From contig DPCK01000020.1 in assembly GCA_003516285.1 (NCBI GenBank), forward strand, positions 6,119-18,518: DNA of 12,400 nt, written 5' to 3'. The number at the start of each line of letters is the position of its first letter. Positions within the stretch are counted from its first letter, which is position 1. Positions 1-6,027 of this stretch are shown one piece after another. The stretch is from Lutibacter sp. (lineage in GTDB: Bacteria > Bacteroidota > Bacteroidia > Flavobacteriales > Flavobacteriaceae). The notes under the pieces are model-generated. The model saw only the letters and a program-made list of their open reading frames with translations, had not been told where the DNA came from and did no database searches. The position numbers and the translations under genes were made by a program.

Positions 1-1
1 C

Positions 2-295
2 ATAATTGACTGCGCCATTACACCAATCGTTGGAAGTCCAGCCATTAAAATAACCAAAGAAATGCTGCTGAAATTATTTAGCAATGGCCTTTCCGACCGA
101 AATATCCTAAAACGTTTATTCAGCGAACAGATGAATGAAAATGCAGATTTTCCTGAAGCTGAAGGCATTGTATGGAATTTAGAATCAAAAGACCTTATCA
201 ATTTCAGTGTATCAACATCGGCAAACTTATTGAAAGATGAAGATTTCCCTGCGCTCGAATTTGAAGGCGAATACGAAGAGGCTTCAGAAATATAG
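2..295 (+). CDS. 3' end of an unidentified gene (weakly DUF433-like)
   Basis: The reading frame is open from the left edge of the window (first full codon at base 2) to a TAG stop, so the true start lies outside; the ATG at 62 is probably internal. The visible 97 residues begin IIDCAITPIVGSPAIKITKE and continue with a helix containing NGLSDRNIL. This faintly recalls the DUF433 antitoxin-type fold, in which a G-x-P-x-I strand is followed by a helix with a GxSxxEIL pattern, but the usual GTRI motif is missing. The C-terminal 45 residues are acidic and end in a run of Glu. I do not recognise the protein with confidence. The frame itself is well supported by its codon use and by the terminator placed directly behind it. 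Confidence 0.6.
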   Translation: MIDCAITPIVGSPAIKITKEMLLKLFSNGLSDRNILKRLFSEQMNENADFPEAEGIVWNLESKDLINFSVSTSANLLKDEDFPALEFEGEYEEASEI

Positions 296-311
296 TGCTA
301 GGTTTTAATTT

Positions 312-335
312 GTCCTGCTTCGGCAGGACTTTTTT
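312..335 (+). terminator. Rho-independent terminator
   Basis: A perfect 7-bp stem, GTCCTGC and GCAGGAC, closes a TTCG tetraloop and is followed by six T. It lies 16 bases after the stop of the partial + strand gene and just before the end of the convergent MgtC-family gene. The T-tract is only on the + side, so it mainly serves the + strand gene. Confidence 0.92.
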
Positions 336-343
336 ATGTCATT

Positions 344-1642
344 TTAGAAAAAATTCAACACCAAAAATCCGACTATTCCTGCAATAAAAATACAGCCATA
401 GCCAATCAATACATATTTTTTCAAGGCTATGCTTCCCATAAAAACAGCAATCCCAATTTTTACGACTGTATTCGACAATACAGCCAGTAAAATGGCATTT
501 TGGGCAATTAAAAAATTCATTGTGGTACCGCCCAATTTGGAAACCGAAATAGCGATAGCATCAATATCAGTAAGAGCACTTATGGCGCTTGAAACATAAA
601 TCCCTTTTGCTCCGTAAATATGGTTGGCGTAACTTACCAACAGCAATATTCCCATATAAAAAATACCAAAAAAAACAGCATTTTTAATATTAAGCGGATC
701 GCCCAACACTATTTTATCAATTGTATGGGGTTTCCCAAACTGGCTTTTGTAAAAGAACAAGGCAATGCCAAAAGCAGTTAAAAGCACAATAAACAAAGGC
801 AATACTAACCCAGCCAACATTGCTTTATTAAAAATAAAAACCAACAATAATACTCTGATGACCATAATGGTAGCCGCAGCAAATATGCCAACGGCATAAA
901 TTTTTGAAAGTTCGGGGGTTTCTTTACTTTTTTTTGAAAAAGTAAAAGTAACAAAGGTACTCGACACCAAACCGCCCAAAATACTGGTTAGCAAAATGCC
1001 TCGGTCGGTTCCCAAAAATTTCATTAAAATATAGCCTACAAAACCTATTCCTGAAATTAAAACAATAATCCAACCAACTTCTCTCGGATTAATCACATCA
1101 TAAGGTCCATAAAATTCGTTGGGCAAAAAAGGTAAAATCAACAATGCCACCACCACAAAACGCACAAAAGCATACAGTTCATTTTGTGTAAGTTGACCAA
1201 TCATTGTTCTAAAAGTTAATTTCAGCGACAATAAAACCAAGGTCACTACTGTAAGAGCCAAGCTAAGATTAATGCTTCCAACGAGTATAAGACCGCCAAG
1301 CAAAAAAGTAAAAATTACCGCAAACTCTGTGGTGCTGCCAATTTCCCCTTTAACGGAAGTAACCCAATAAGAAATAGCAACAATAGACAAAACGCCTAAA
1401 AAACCTGCAATAAAAATCCAATAGGTGAAAATAATACTTAAATAAGTCGTTAAAAAGCCCAATAATGCAACAATGGTAAATGTGCGAATACCTGCAAAAA
1501 CTTCCATATTTTTTGAATGTTTGGAAAATTCCCGCTCTAAACCCAAAACAAAACCTATACCTACAGTCACCAGCATTCTTATCAGAAAATCCAATTCTGT
1601 AAGTTGTAAGTTTTCTATTTGAATTAATAAATCAGTTTCCAT
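344..1642 (-). CDS. MgtC/SapB family membrane protein with DUF4010 domain
   Basis: Polytopic inner-membrane protein of 432 residues. The N-terminal part (about 20-145) carries the MgtC/SapB signature: GLERE at 34-38 and AGIRTF at 50-55, inside closely spaced hydrophobic helices. The C-terminal part (about 185-425) matches DUF4010, with GLVSSTFVT near 224 and SALTDIDAIA near 355, a conserved acidic pair buried among membrane segments. About a dozen hydrophobic segments can be counted. MgtC-type proteins are linked to magnesium limitation and to modulation of membrane ATPase or envelope functions; the role of the MgtC-DUF4010 fusion is not settled, so a transport role is inference. The ATG at 1642 is the first start in frame; there is no clear Shine-Dalgarno sequence. 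It is a single gene, convergent with the partial gene to its left. Confidence 0.9.
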   Translation of the reverse strand: METDLLIQIENLQLTELDFLIRMLVTVGIGFVLGLEREFSKHSKNMEVFAGIRTFTIVALLGFLTTYLSIIFTYWIFIAGFLGVLSIVAISYWVTSVKGEIGSTTEFAVIFTFLLGGLILVGSINLSLALTVVTLVLLSLKLTFRTMIGQLTQNELYAFVRFVVVALLILPFLPNEFYGPYDVINPREVGWIIVLISGIGFVGYILMKFLGTDRGILLTSILGGLVSSTFVTFTFSKKSKETPELSKIYAVGIFAAATIMVIRVLLLVFIFNKAMLAGLVLPLFIVLLTAFGIALFFYKSQFGKPHTIDKIVLGDPLNIKNAVFFGIFYMGILLLVSYANHIYGAKGIYVSSAISALTDIDAIAISVSKLGGTTMNFLIAQNAILLAVLSNTVVKIGIAVFMGSIALKKYVLIGYGCIFIAGIVGFLVLNFF

Positions 1643-1718
1643 AGAAATGAGTTAGGTTAAATCAATGCAGAATATTAATTGTTAAATTTTATTGGCTATA
1701 TGTTATTTGTTAGAAAAA

Positions 1719-1793
1719 CTTTTAACTTTTATATTTTAGCCTACCTCAGGCAGGCAAGCTTTTAACTTTTGTACAGGCAGACTGAAATCAGTC
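1719..1793. repeat. Short direct and inverted repeats in the 1643-1852 gap
   Basis: The 12-mer CTTTTAACTTTT occurs at 1719-1730 and again at 1759-1770, 40 bp apart. Between them lies an imperfect palindrome, GCCTACCTCAGGCAGGC (1739-1755). After the second copy is a perfect 14-bp palindrome, GACTGAAATCAGTC (1780-1793). This looks like a small repetitive intergenic element of the type scattered in Bacteroidota genomes; GCAGGC-type palindromes are frequent there. No T-tract follows in either direction, so it is not an obvious terminator. It lies between the ArsC-like operon end and the MgtC-family start. Confidence 0.5.
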
Positions 1794-1852
1794 CCAACCA
1801 TAAACTTTTTTTGTAAATAATTTTTAAGAACACTTAAAATAACATATCTCAA

Positions 1853-2218
1853 TTAAATTTTTAGGATATCTGTGGGCGTTTCCACTAAAATTATATGGTC
1901 ACCACGCAAAGCGATGGGCTGTTTCATAATTTCAGGATTGTGCTGTATCATTTTTATCCAATCATTTGTTGATAACTCAAGGGTTTCAAATTTTTTTGCA
2001 AACGCAGGATGATCTTGATTTACAAGATCTTTAACTTCCAGTCCCAAACGGGTGGCAAGTTCAGCAATTTGAGTTCCGGTAAGCGGCGTTTTTAAAATGT
2101 CTATTGGCTGTATTGCCAATCCTTCGGCTTTTGCATAAGCCAAAGTCTGTTTTGCCCTCACTGAATTGGCAATGTAATACAACGTTATTTGTCGGTTTGA
2201 TGTGGCAATTTCACCCAT
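1853..2218 (-). CDS. ArsC-like protein lacking the catalytic cysteine
   Basis: The 121-residue protein has the length and order of the ArsC/Spx thioredoxin-fold family: an N-terminal strand ITLYYIANS, then a helix with KQTLAYAK, the family-typical PLTGTQIAELATRLG, then LVNQDHPAF and a C-terminal NPEIMKQPI followed by a strand HIILVETP. In true glutaredoxin-dependent arsenate reductases the residue before the first helix is the nucleophilic cysteine (CxxSRxTL). Here that position is Ser19 (SVRAKQTL) and the protein has no cysteine at all, so arsenate or thiol-disulfide reduction is very unlikely. The cis-proline of the fold (QPI) is retained. Similar cysteine-free proteins are common in flavobacteria; their role is unknown to me. 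It lies 18 bp downstream of the small gene at 2237-2458 and is probably co-transcribed with it. Confidence 0.85.
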   Translation of the reverse strand: MGEIATSNRQITLYYIANSVRAKQTLAYAKAEGLAIQPIDILKTPLTGTQIAELATRLGLEVKDLVNQDHPAFAKKFETLELSTNDWIKMIQHNPEIMKQPIALRGDHIILVETPTDILKI

Positions 2219-2236
2219 TATTTATGTTTCTAATTG

Positions 2237-2458
2237 TTATTGTTCTTCTATATTTTTACGTGTTTCCAAGTGATGTTTCAATAATTGCCTTAAACTGTCC
2301 AAATAATCCTGTAATATTTTTTTATCGATGGATGGATGGCTCTCTGAAGGAATGGTCATAGGGTTTTCTTCCAAAAAATGATAAAGTTCCGGATAGTTGG
2401 TTTCTATTGTTTTTGTAAGCTGAAATATCTCCGTCAATATGTTTTGTAAGTTAATCAT
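2237..2458 (-). CDS. Small helical protein of unknown function
   Basis: This protein of 73 residues, counted from the ATG at 2458, is mostly helical and charged. It has a central NYPELYHFLEENP segment, a short loop MTIPSESHPSID, and a basic C-terminal helix ending in KHHLETRKNIEEQ. It has no signal peptide or membrane segment. I do not recognise a named domain. A GTG at 2482 would add eight residues; I prefer the ATG because the extra residues (MFTKKYHK) look unlike a conserved start, but no Shine-Dalgarno sequence decides it. The 18-bp gap to the ArsC-like gene downstream suggests a two-gene operon. The reading frame has normal codon use and no overlap with another gene, which argues that it is real. 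Confidence 0.72.
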   Translation of the reverse strand: MINLQNILTEIFQLTKTIETNYPELYHFLEENPMTIPSESHPSIDKKILQDYLDSLRQLLKHHLETRKNIEEQ

Positions 2459-2714
2459 TTTATGATATTTTTTCGTGAACACACATCAATATTTTGTAAA
2501 ATTTTACCTTTTCTAATATAGCATACCATCAAATAGTTTACATTTTGGCACTTTTCTTGCCGAAGAATACCCAAAAACGGTAAAACCTATTTTAATGAAA
2601 TATAAAAATAAAGGAATATAACTATCGGAATCATTATTGCTCGTTTAAATTTTTCAAAACAACCAGGTCGCCCCACTGGACTTAAATGTGACTTTTCAAA
2701 GTTTAAAAATAAGC

Positions 2715-3167
2715 TTACACCACCACGAACTGACGAATAAATTCATTGCTGTCCATCACCATTTTTGTCACTTCAAAAACTTCCTTTCTGTTATTTCTAA
2801 AAGCTTTCACAAAATTTGTGATGTCATCTTCAAGTTGTTGGTGTTCGGCCCTAAACGAATGTGAATCGTATTTAAATGGGTTCACTATTAAATTTACCAA
2901 ATGCGTTAAATGCTTATCAACCCTTTTCAACAAATCGGTGCAATTTTTAGCGGTTTCTAAAATGCTGTTGTCAATGTTGCGCACTGCTTCCATCTCTTCT
3001 TTATTGGAAATCCAAATAATATATTTATCAATTAAATTATCCAAAAAATTTAAATCGTCCCTGTAAAACAACAAATCCGTTTTCCAATGTTTTGTGAGTA
3101 TATACAACGCTTCCCAATTGGCCTCTAAAGTGTAAACTCCATTTGGCCTGTTTTTAAAATCGCCCAT
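2715..3167 (-). CDS. Helical cytoplasmic protein of unknown function, stress island
   Basis: The product has 150 residues from the ATG at 3167 (a GTG at 3197 would add ten). It is almost entirely helical, with no signal peptide or membrane segment. Regular heptad-like patterns run through the middle (ILETAKNCTDLLKRVDKHL and QQLEDDITNFVKAFRNN), which suggests a helical bundle of four or more helices. It ends with a hydrophobic FIRQFVVV. No known domain was recognised. The gene is divergent from the universal stress protein gene. A TAAATTTA box on its own strand lies exactly 29.5 bp from a CRP/FNR-like palindrome, the same geometry as at the usp promoter, so co-regulation with the stress genes is likely. 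Confidence 0.75.
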   Translation of the reverse strand: MGDFKNRPNGVYTLEANWEALYILTKHWKTDLLFYRDDLNFLDNLIDKYIIWISNKEEMEAVRNIDNSILETAKNCTDLLKRVDKHLTHLVNLIVNPFKYDSHSFRAEHQQLEDDITNFVKAFRNNRKEVFEVTKMVMDSNEFIRQFVVV

Positions 3168-3252
3168 AACAGTTTGTTTTAAGTTAATAAACAACACATC
3201 TCATAAATTTTGAATGCCAAAAAACGACAACAAAACACCAAGATTTACAAAT

Positions 3253-3296
3253 TAAATTTACTGAAGTATTTCACCCTAAAAAATGACCATTATCAA
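3253..3296 (-). promoter_or_regulatory. CRP/FNR-like site 1 and -7 box for the minus-strand gene at 2715-3167
   Basis: The palindrome ATGACCATTATCAA (3283-3296) contains TGA-N6-TCA centred at 3289.5. Read on the minus strand, TAAATTTA begins at 3260, 29.5 bp from that centre, and matches five of the six fixed positions of TAnnTTTG. There is no TTG -33 element at the expected place, as would fit an activator-dependent promoter. The predicted transcript would have a leader of roughly 80 bases. Confidence 0.6.
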
Positions 3297-3311
3297 TTAT
3301 TGCAGCACGAT

Positions 3312-3357
3312 AAATGAGTATTATCATTCTATTCCAAATTTTAGATTTATATCTTTG
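3312..3357 (+). promoter_or_regulatory. CRP/FNR-like site 2 and -7 box for the usp gene
   Basis: The palindrome at 3315-3326 (TGA GTATTA TCA) is centred at 3320.5, 31 bp from site 1. AAATGA-N2-ATTATCA is shared by both sites as a direct repeat (3281-3295 and 3312-3326). A perfect -7 box, TATCTTTG, lies at 3350-3357 and starts 29.5 bp from the site centre, which places the site near -41. There is no convincing TTG -33 element, again suggesting class II activation. Confidence 0.7.
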
Positions 3358-3385
3358 ACTTTAAACCCATTAAACAGGAGTCGAG

Positions 3386-4228
3386 ATGAAAACAATAATT
3401 TTTGCTTCAGATTATTCAAAAAATGCAGTAACTGCCTTAAAATATGCATCTGGGTTAAGTTCAAAATTGGGCGCCAATTTGTTGGTCATCCATATTTACA
3501 GCCTGCCGATGATGTTGGGATTGGAATTTGACATTTTTTACGATGAACTCGAAAAAACAACGCTTAAGAAACACAACACAAAGCTAAAAAATTTCTGCAA
3601 AAAACACTTGGGAAAAGATTTGGCCGGGATGAATGTAAAAACCGAAGCTTTTGAAAATTTGTCCGTATCGCACGGTATACTTGCCAAAGCGGCGGAACAC
3701 AAAGCCTTTATGATTGTTATTGGAATGAAAAAAGAAAGCGCCATTAAAGAACTTTTTATGGGTGATACCTCTATGAGCCTTATTGAAAAAGCACCTTGTC
3801 CAGTATTGTTGGTTCCTAAAAGCGCAAGCGAAAATCTAAAAAAAATAGTTTACGCAACCGATTTTGAACAGGAAGATATTGGCGCTATTTATAAATTATC
3901 CCAAATTGCCAAAAAGTTCGGTGCAAAAATTACCGTTGTCCATATCGCGCCAAGCATAACTGGCGACGCAAACATAAAAATGGATTGGTTTAAAGAAATG
4001 GTGGAGCAAAAAGTGACCTATAAAAAAATTAAATTTAAGGTATTGTTTTCAGAAGTAATATTTGGGGCGCTAAAAGCCTATTTAGACAGCAATAAAATAG
4101 ATATGGTTGCAATGTTGGAACGGGAAAAAAGTGGATTTCTAAAAAAGTTGTTTCAACGTGATATGGTCAAAGAAATGGAATCCTTCGGAAAAATTCCTTT
4201 GTTAAGTTTTAATGAAGCCAATTATTAA
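3386..4228 (+). CDS. Universal stress protein, tandem UspA domains
   Basis: The 280-residue cytoplasmic protein has two UspA domains (about 2-144 and 152-276). Each opens with the typical strand plus D: IIFASDYSKNA and IVYATDFEQED. Domain 1 ends with the usual KAPCPVLLVP. The ATP-binding loop G-2x-G-9x-G(S/T) is altered in domain 1: Gly113, Lys116 in place of the second Gly, then Gly126-Asp127. It is lost in domain 2 (AMLEREKSGFLKKLFQRD). Domain 1 is therefore doubtful as an ATP binder and domain 2 unlikely to be one. The start is fixed by AGGAG (3376-3380) five bases before the ATG, one of the few clear ribosome binding sites in the window. The stop is only 8 bp from the end of the convergent minus-strand remnant. 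Tandem Usp proteins usually respond to starvation, hypoxia or membrane stress; the promoter fits that. Confidence 0.93.
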   Translation: MKTIIFASDYSKNAVTALKYASGLSSKLGANLLVIHIYSLPMMLGLEFDIFYDELEKTTLKKHNTKLKNFCKKHLGKDLAGMNVKTEAFENLSVSHGILAKAAEHKAFMIVIGMKKESAIKELFMGDTSMSLIEKAPCPVLLVPKSASENLKKIVYATDFEQEDIGAIYKLSQIAKKFGAKITVVHIAPSITGDANIKMDWFKEMVEQKVTYKKIKFKVLFSEVIFGALKAYLDSNKIDMVAMLEREKSGFLKKLFQRDMVKEMESFGKIPLLSFNEANY

Positions 4229-4236
4229 TGTTGACA

Positions 4237-4501
4237 TTATCCTAGCGCTTTAATCAACTTTTCACGTTCGAGTTGTTTTATGATGTTGGTGACATAATTA
4301 TTGACGCTCGCAATAATTGTATGTGGGTCAACCAAATTAAAGGTACCTACCCAAACAAGCGATTTGCTGTCGTCTTGGCTGATAGTGTAAATAACAGTTT
4401 CAACATTATAAACTTTATAGGAATTGTAATATCGCGGGGTGTAATAAATTTCTTGATTCCAATAATAGCAGTATTCCAATAAATAACCCAATTTTTTTCA
4501 T
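4237..4501 (-). pseudogene. Remnant of a DUF4136-like lipoprotein gene
   Basis: The reading frame ending at 4237 resembles only the C-terminal half of DUF4136-type outer-membrane lipoproteins: a Tyr-rich linker (YYTPRYYNSYKVYN), a strand pair with LVWVGTFNLVDP, and a final amphipathic helix NIIKQLEREKLI. The usual first 80-100 residues are absent. The frame has no ATG; it is closed upstream by TGA at 4498-4500 and the only start is a TTG at 4491. An ATG at 4501 in another frame gives MKKIGLFIGILLLL, which looks like the n- and h-regions of a signal peptide, then runs out of frame and stops after 28 residues. I infer a deletion plus frameshift that joined a signal peptide to the C-terminal part. 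A sequencing error in the run of seven A directly after the ATG could explain the frame change, but not the missing middle. Its promoter is intact. Confidence 0.5.
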
Positions 4502-4518
4502 ATCAGTAAGTTTTATTT

Positions 4519-4562
4519 CAAAGTTATAAATCCAGTTTTTCTTTTGCCTTGAGAAATATCAA
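4519..4562 (-). promoter_or_regulatory. CRP/FNR-like site A and -7 box for the DUF4136-like remnant
   Basis: TTGAGAAATATCAA (4549-4562) matches the FNR consensus TTGAT-N4-ATCAA at nine of ten positions and is centred at 4555.5. On the minus strand a perfect -7 box, TAACTTTG, starts at 4526, exactly 29.5 bp from the centre. The predicted start of transcription is about a dozen bases before the ATG at 4501, a very short leader. Confidence 0.68.
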
Positions 4563-4571
4563 CTGTTCGAA

Positions 4572-4585
4572 TTGATTAATATCAG
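4572..4585. promoter_or_regulatory. CRP/FNR-like site B
   Basis: TTGATTAATATCAG also matches TTGAT-N4-ATCAA at nine of ten positions, centred at 4578.5, 23 bp from site A. No -7 box lies 29.5 bp away on either strand; GAATTTTG at 4609-4616 is a poor candidate on the + strand at 30.5 bp. It is best read as an auxiliary site upstream of site A at about -64. Confidence 0.5.
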
Positions 4586-4664
4586 TTTTTATAAAAATGT
4601 TGGATTTTGAATTTTGAAGCAAGGAAAAAAATAAACAAATAAACAGTTAAACAATTACACTATT

Positions 4665-4708
4665 TTGAGGAATATCATTTTAATTATCGTAAACTGTTTT
4701 TAATTTAG
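4665..4708 (+). promoter_or_regulatory. CRP/FNR-like site C and -7 box for the eRF1-like gene
   Basis: TTGAGGAATATCATTT (4665-4680) is centred at 4671.5. TAATTTAG (4701-4708) matches five of six fixed positions of TAnnTTTG and starts 29.5 bp from the centre. The 15-mer TTGAGGAATATCATT recurs letter for letter before the dodecin gene. The leader to the ATG at 4725 would be short, around a dozen bases. Confidence 0.65.
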
Positions 4709-4724
4709 AACAAAATTCTACATT

Positions 4725-5894
4725 ATGTCAGTAGCTATAAAACATCCATTACCAAAAACGATTTTTGAAAACTTAGTTAATAGACACGGACTTCATTGCG
4801 TTTCCATTTATTTGCCAATGCACAAAGACGGTAAAGAGCAAAATGCACGCATTGCGCAAGCAACTTTAAAACAATGTTTAAAAGAGGTTTCTAAAGATCT
4901 TGAGCGCCACGAAATGGATTCCCAAGAAATCAAAAATTATTTGAAGCCAATTGAAGCATTGCTTTTAAACCTCGAATTATGGCGAAATCCGTCAGATGGA
5001 TTGGCCATATTTTTGGATAAAAATGGACTGAATTATTACACACTTCCTATTTCATTTGAAATAAAAACCAATGTAAGCGACCATTTTTATTTGATGCCTT
5101 TGTTGCCTTTATACAATGAAGAAGATGAATATTATTTGCTGGAATTAAGCCAGGATTACGTAAAACTTTATGAAGCCAATAAATATGGCTGTCAGGATAT
5201 TTATATTGAAGATTTTGCGCCGGCGCAATTGGAAGAAGCCGTTGGGTTTGATTTCAGGCAAAATATGCTACAATTCAGAGGCGGGCAAAATGCACAAACA
5301 ACTGGGACATTCCAAGGTAAAATCCCGGGAAATGATGATTTAAAAAAAGAAATATTCACCTTTTTTAGGGCAATAGACAACGGCATCAATAAAATAATTA
5401 ATGATAAAAAAGCGCCGCTTGTGATTGCTTGTGCCGAGCCAGTATTTGGACTTTATAAAGAAGCCAACACCTATCCAAATTTACTTGAAAGCTATATTGC
5501 AGGCGATTCTGAATTTAAAAACAAAACAAAACTGCATCAGGAATCTTGGGAACTGGTTCAGCCCTATTTTGAAAAATTGAAAGAAGCTAAATTGCTTAAG
5601 TATAAAGAATTATACCACACGCCTAAAACATCATATCAAATTGCAGAAATCGTTCCGGCAGCAATGAACGGAAAAATTGACACGCTTTTTGTTCAAAATG
5701 GCGCTGATGAATTTGGTCTTTTCAACCAACAAACCAACCGATTGATATTTCATAAAAAAACGGATTTAAATAATGCTTCCTTTTGCGATTTAAGTGCAGT
5801 AAACACATTTTTACAAGGCGGACAAGTATATTTTTTTACCCCTGAAGAAATGCCTGATAAAGGTCACCCGATGAATGCCTTGATGCGATATTAA
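4725..5894 (+). CDS. Bacterial archaeo-eukaryotic release factor-like protein (baeRF/eRF1 superfamily)
   Basis: The 389-residue cytoplasmic protein appears to have the three-part layout of the bacterial eRF1/Pelota-like (baeRF) families. The N-terminal domain (about 1-120) opens with CVSIYLPMHKDGKEQNARI, the helix-leading motif typical of these proteins, followed by DGLAIFLDKNG. The middle domain (about 130-245) contains YYLLELSQDYVKLYEA. The L7Ae-like C-terminal domain (about 250-389) ends in FLQGGQVYFFTPEEMP. A GGQ tripeptide occurs at 186-188 (QFRGGQNAQT), in the middle domain, where the peptide-release GGQ loop sits in true eRF1; a second GGQ at 365-367 is part of a C-terminal strand turn and is probably coincidental. 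The family is predicted to act on ribosomes under stress; the molecular role here is inference. The exact baeRF subfamily could not be assigned by eye. Confidence 0.78.
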   Translation: MSVAIKHPLPKTIFENLVNRHGLHCVSIYLPMHKDGKEQNARIAQATLKQCLKEVSKDLERHEMDSQEIKNYLKPIEALLLNLELWRNPSDGLAIFLDKNGLNYYTLPISFEIKTNVSDHFYLMPLLPLYNEEDEYYLLELSQDYVKLYEANKYGCQDIYIEDFAPAQLEEAVGFDFRQNMLQFRGGQNAQTTGTFQGKIPGNDDLKKEIFTFFRAIDNGINKIINDKKAPLVIACAEPVFGLYKEANTYPNLLESYIAGDSEFKNKTKLHQESWELVQPYFEKLKEAKLLKYKELYHTPKTSYQIAEIVPAAMNGKIDTLFVQNGADEFGLFNQQTNRLIFHKKTDLNNASFCDLSAVNTFLQGGQVYFFTPEEMPDKGHPMNALMRY

Positions 5895-5928
5895 AACGTA
5901 TAAATATCATTTAAAAATACAAAGAGTG

Positions 5929-5971
5929 TTGAGGAATATCATTTCAATAAAATAAAAAAAACGTAATTTCA
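5929..5971 (+). promoter_or_regulatory. CRP/FNR-like site D and probable -7 box for dodecin
   Basis: TTGAGGAATATCATTT (5929-5944) is identical to site C over 16 bases and is centred at 5935.5. The best -7 candidate is TAATTTCA at 5964-5971, four of six fixed positions, starting 28.5 bp from the centre. A half-site with the same ATATCATTT end (5904-5912) lies 32 bp upstream, echoing the 31-bp spacing of sites 1 and 2. Confidence 0.55.
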
Positions 5972-6027
5972 TTAAATAAAACGTATTTTAAGCAAATAAA
6001 TAATTATTAATCATAAAATCCAATAGT

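Noticed and set aside
1841..1854. TAACATATCTCAA as a further CRP/FNR-like site
   Set aside because: One half-site is mismatched and no TAnnTTTG box lies 28-31 bp away on the minus strand towards the MgtC-family gene.
2104..2361. + strand frame of 85 codons
   Set aside because: It is antisense to the ArsC-like gene and the small helical gene and has no domain signal.
2476..2488. TGA-N7-TCA upstream of the small helical gene
   Set aside because: The spacer is seven bases and not six, and no -7 box fits the spacing.
5816..5824. Second GGQ in the eRF1-like protein as the catalytic loop
   Set aside because: It lies at residues 365-367 in the C-terminal domain, between helix and strand, not in the domain that carries the release loop.
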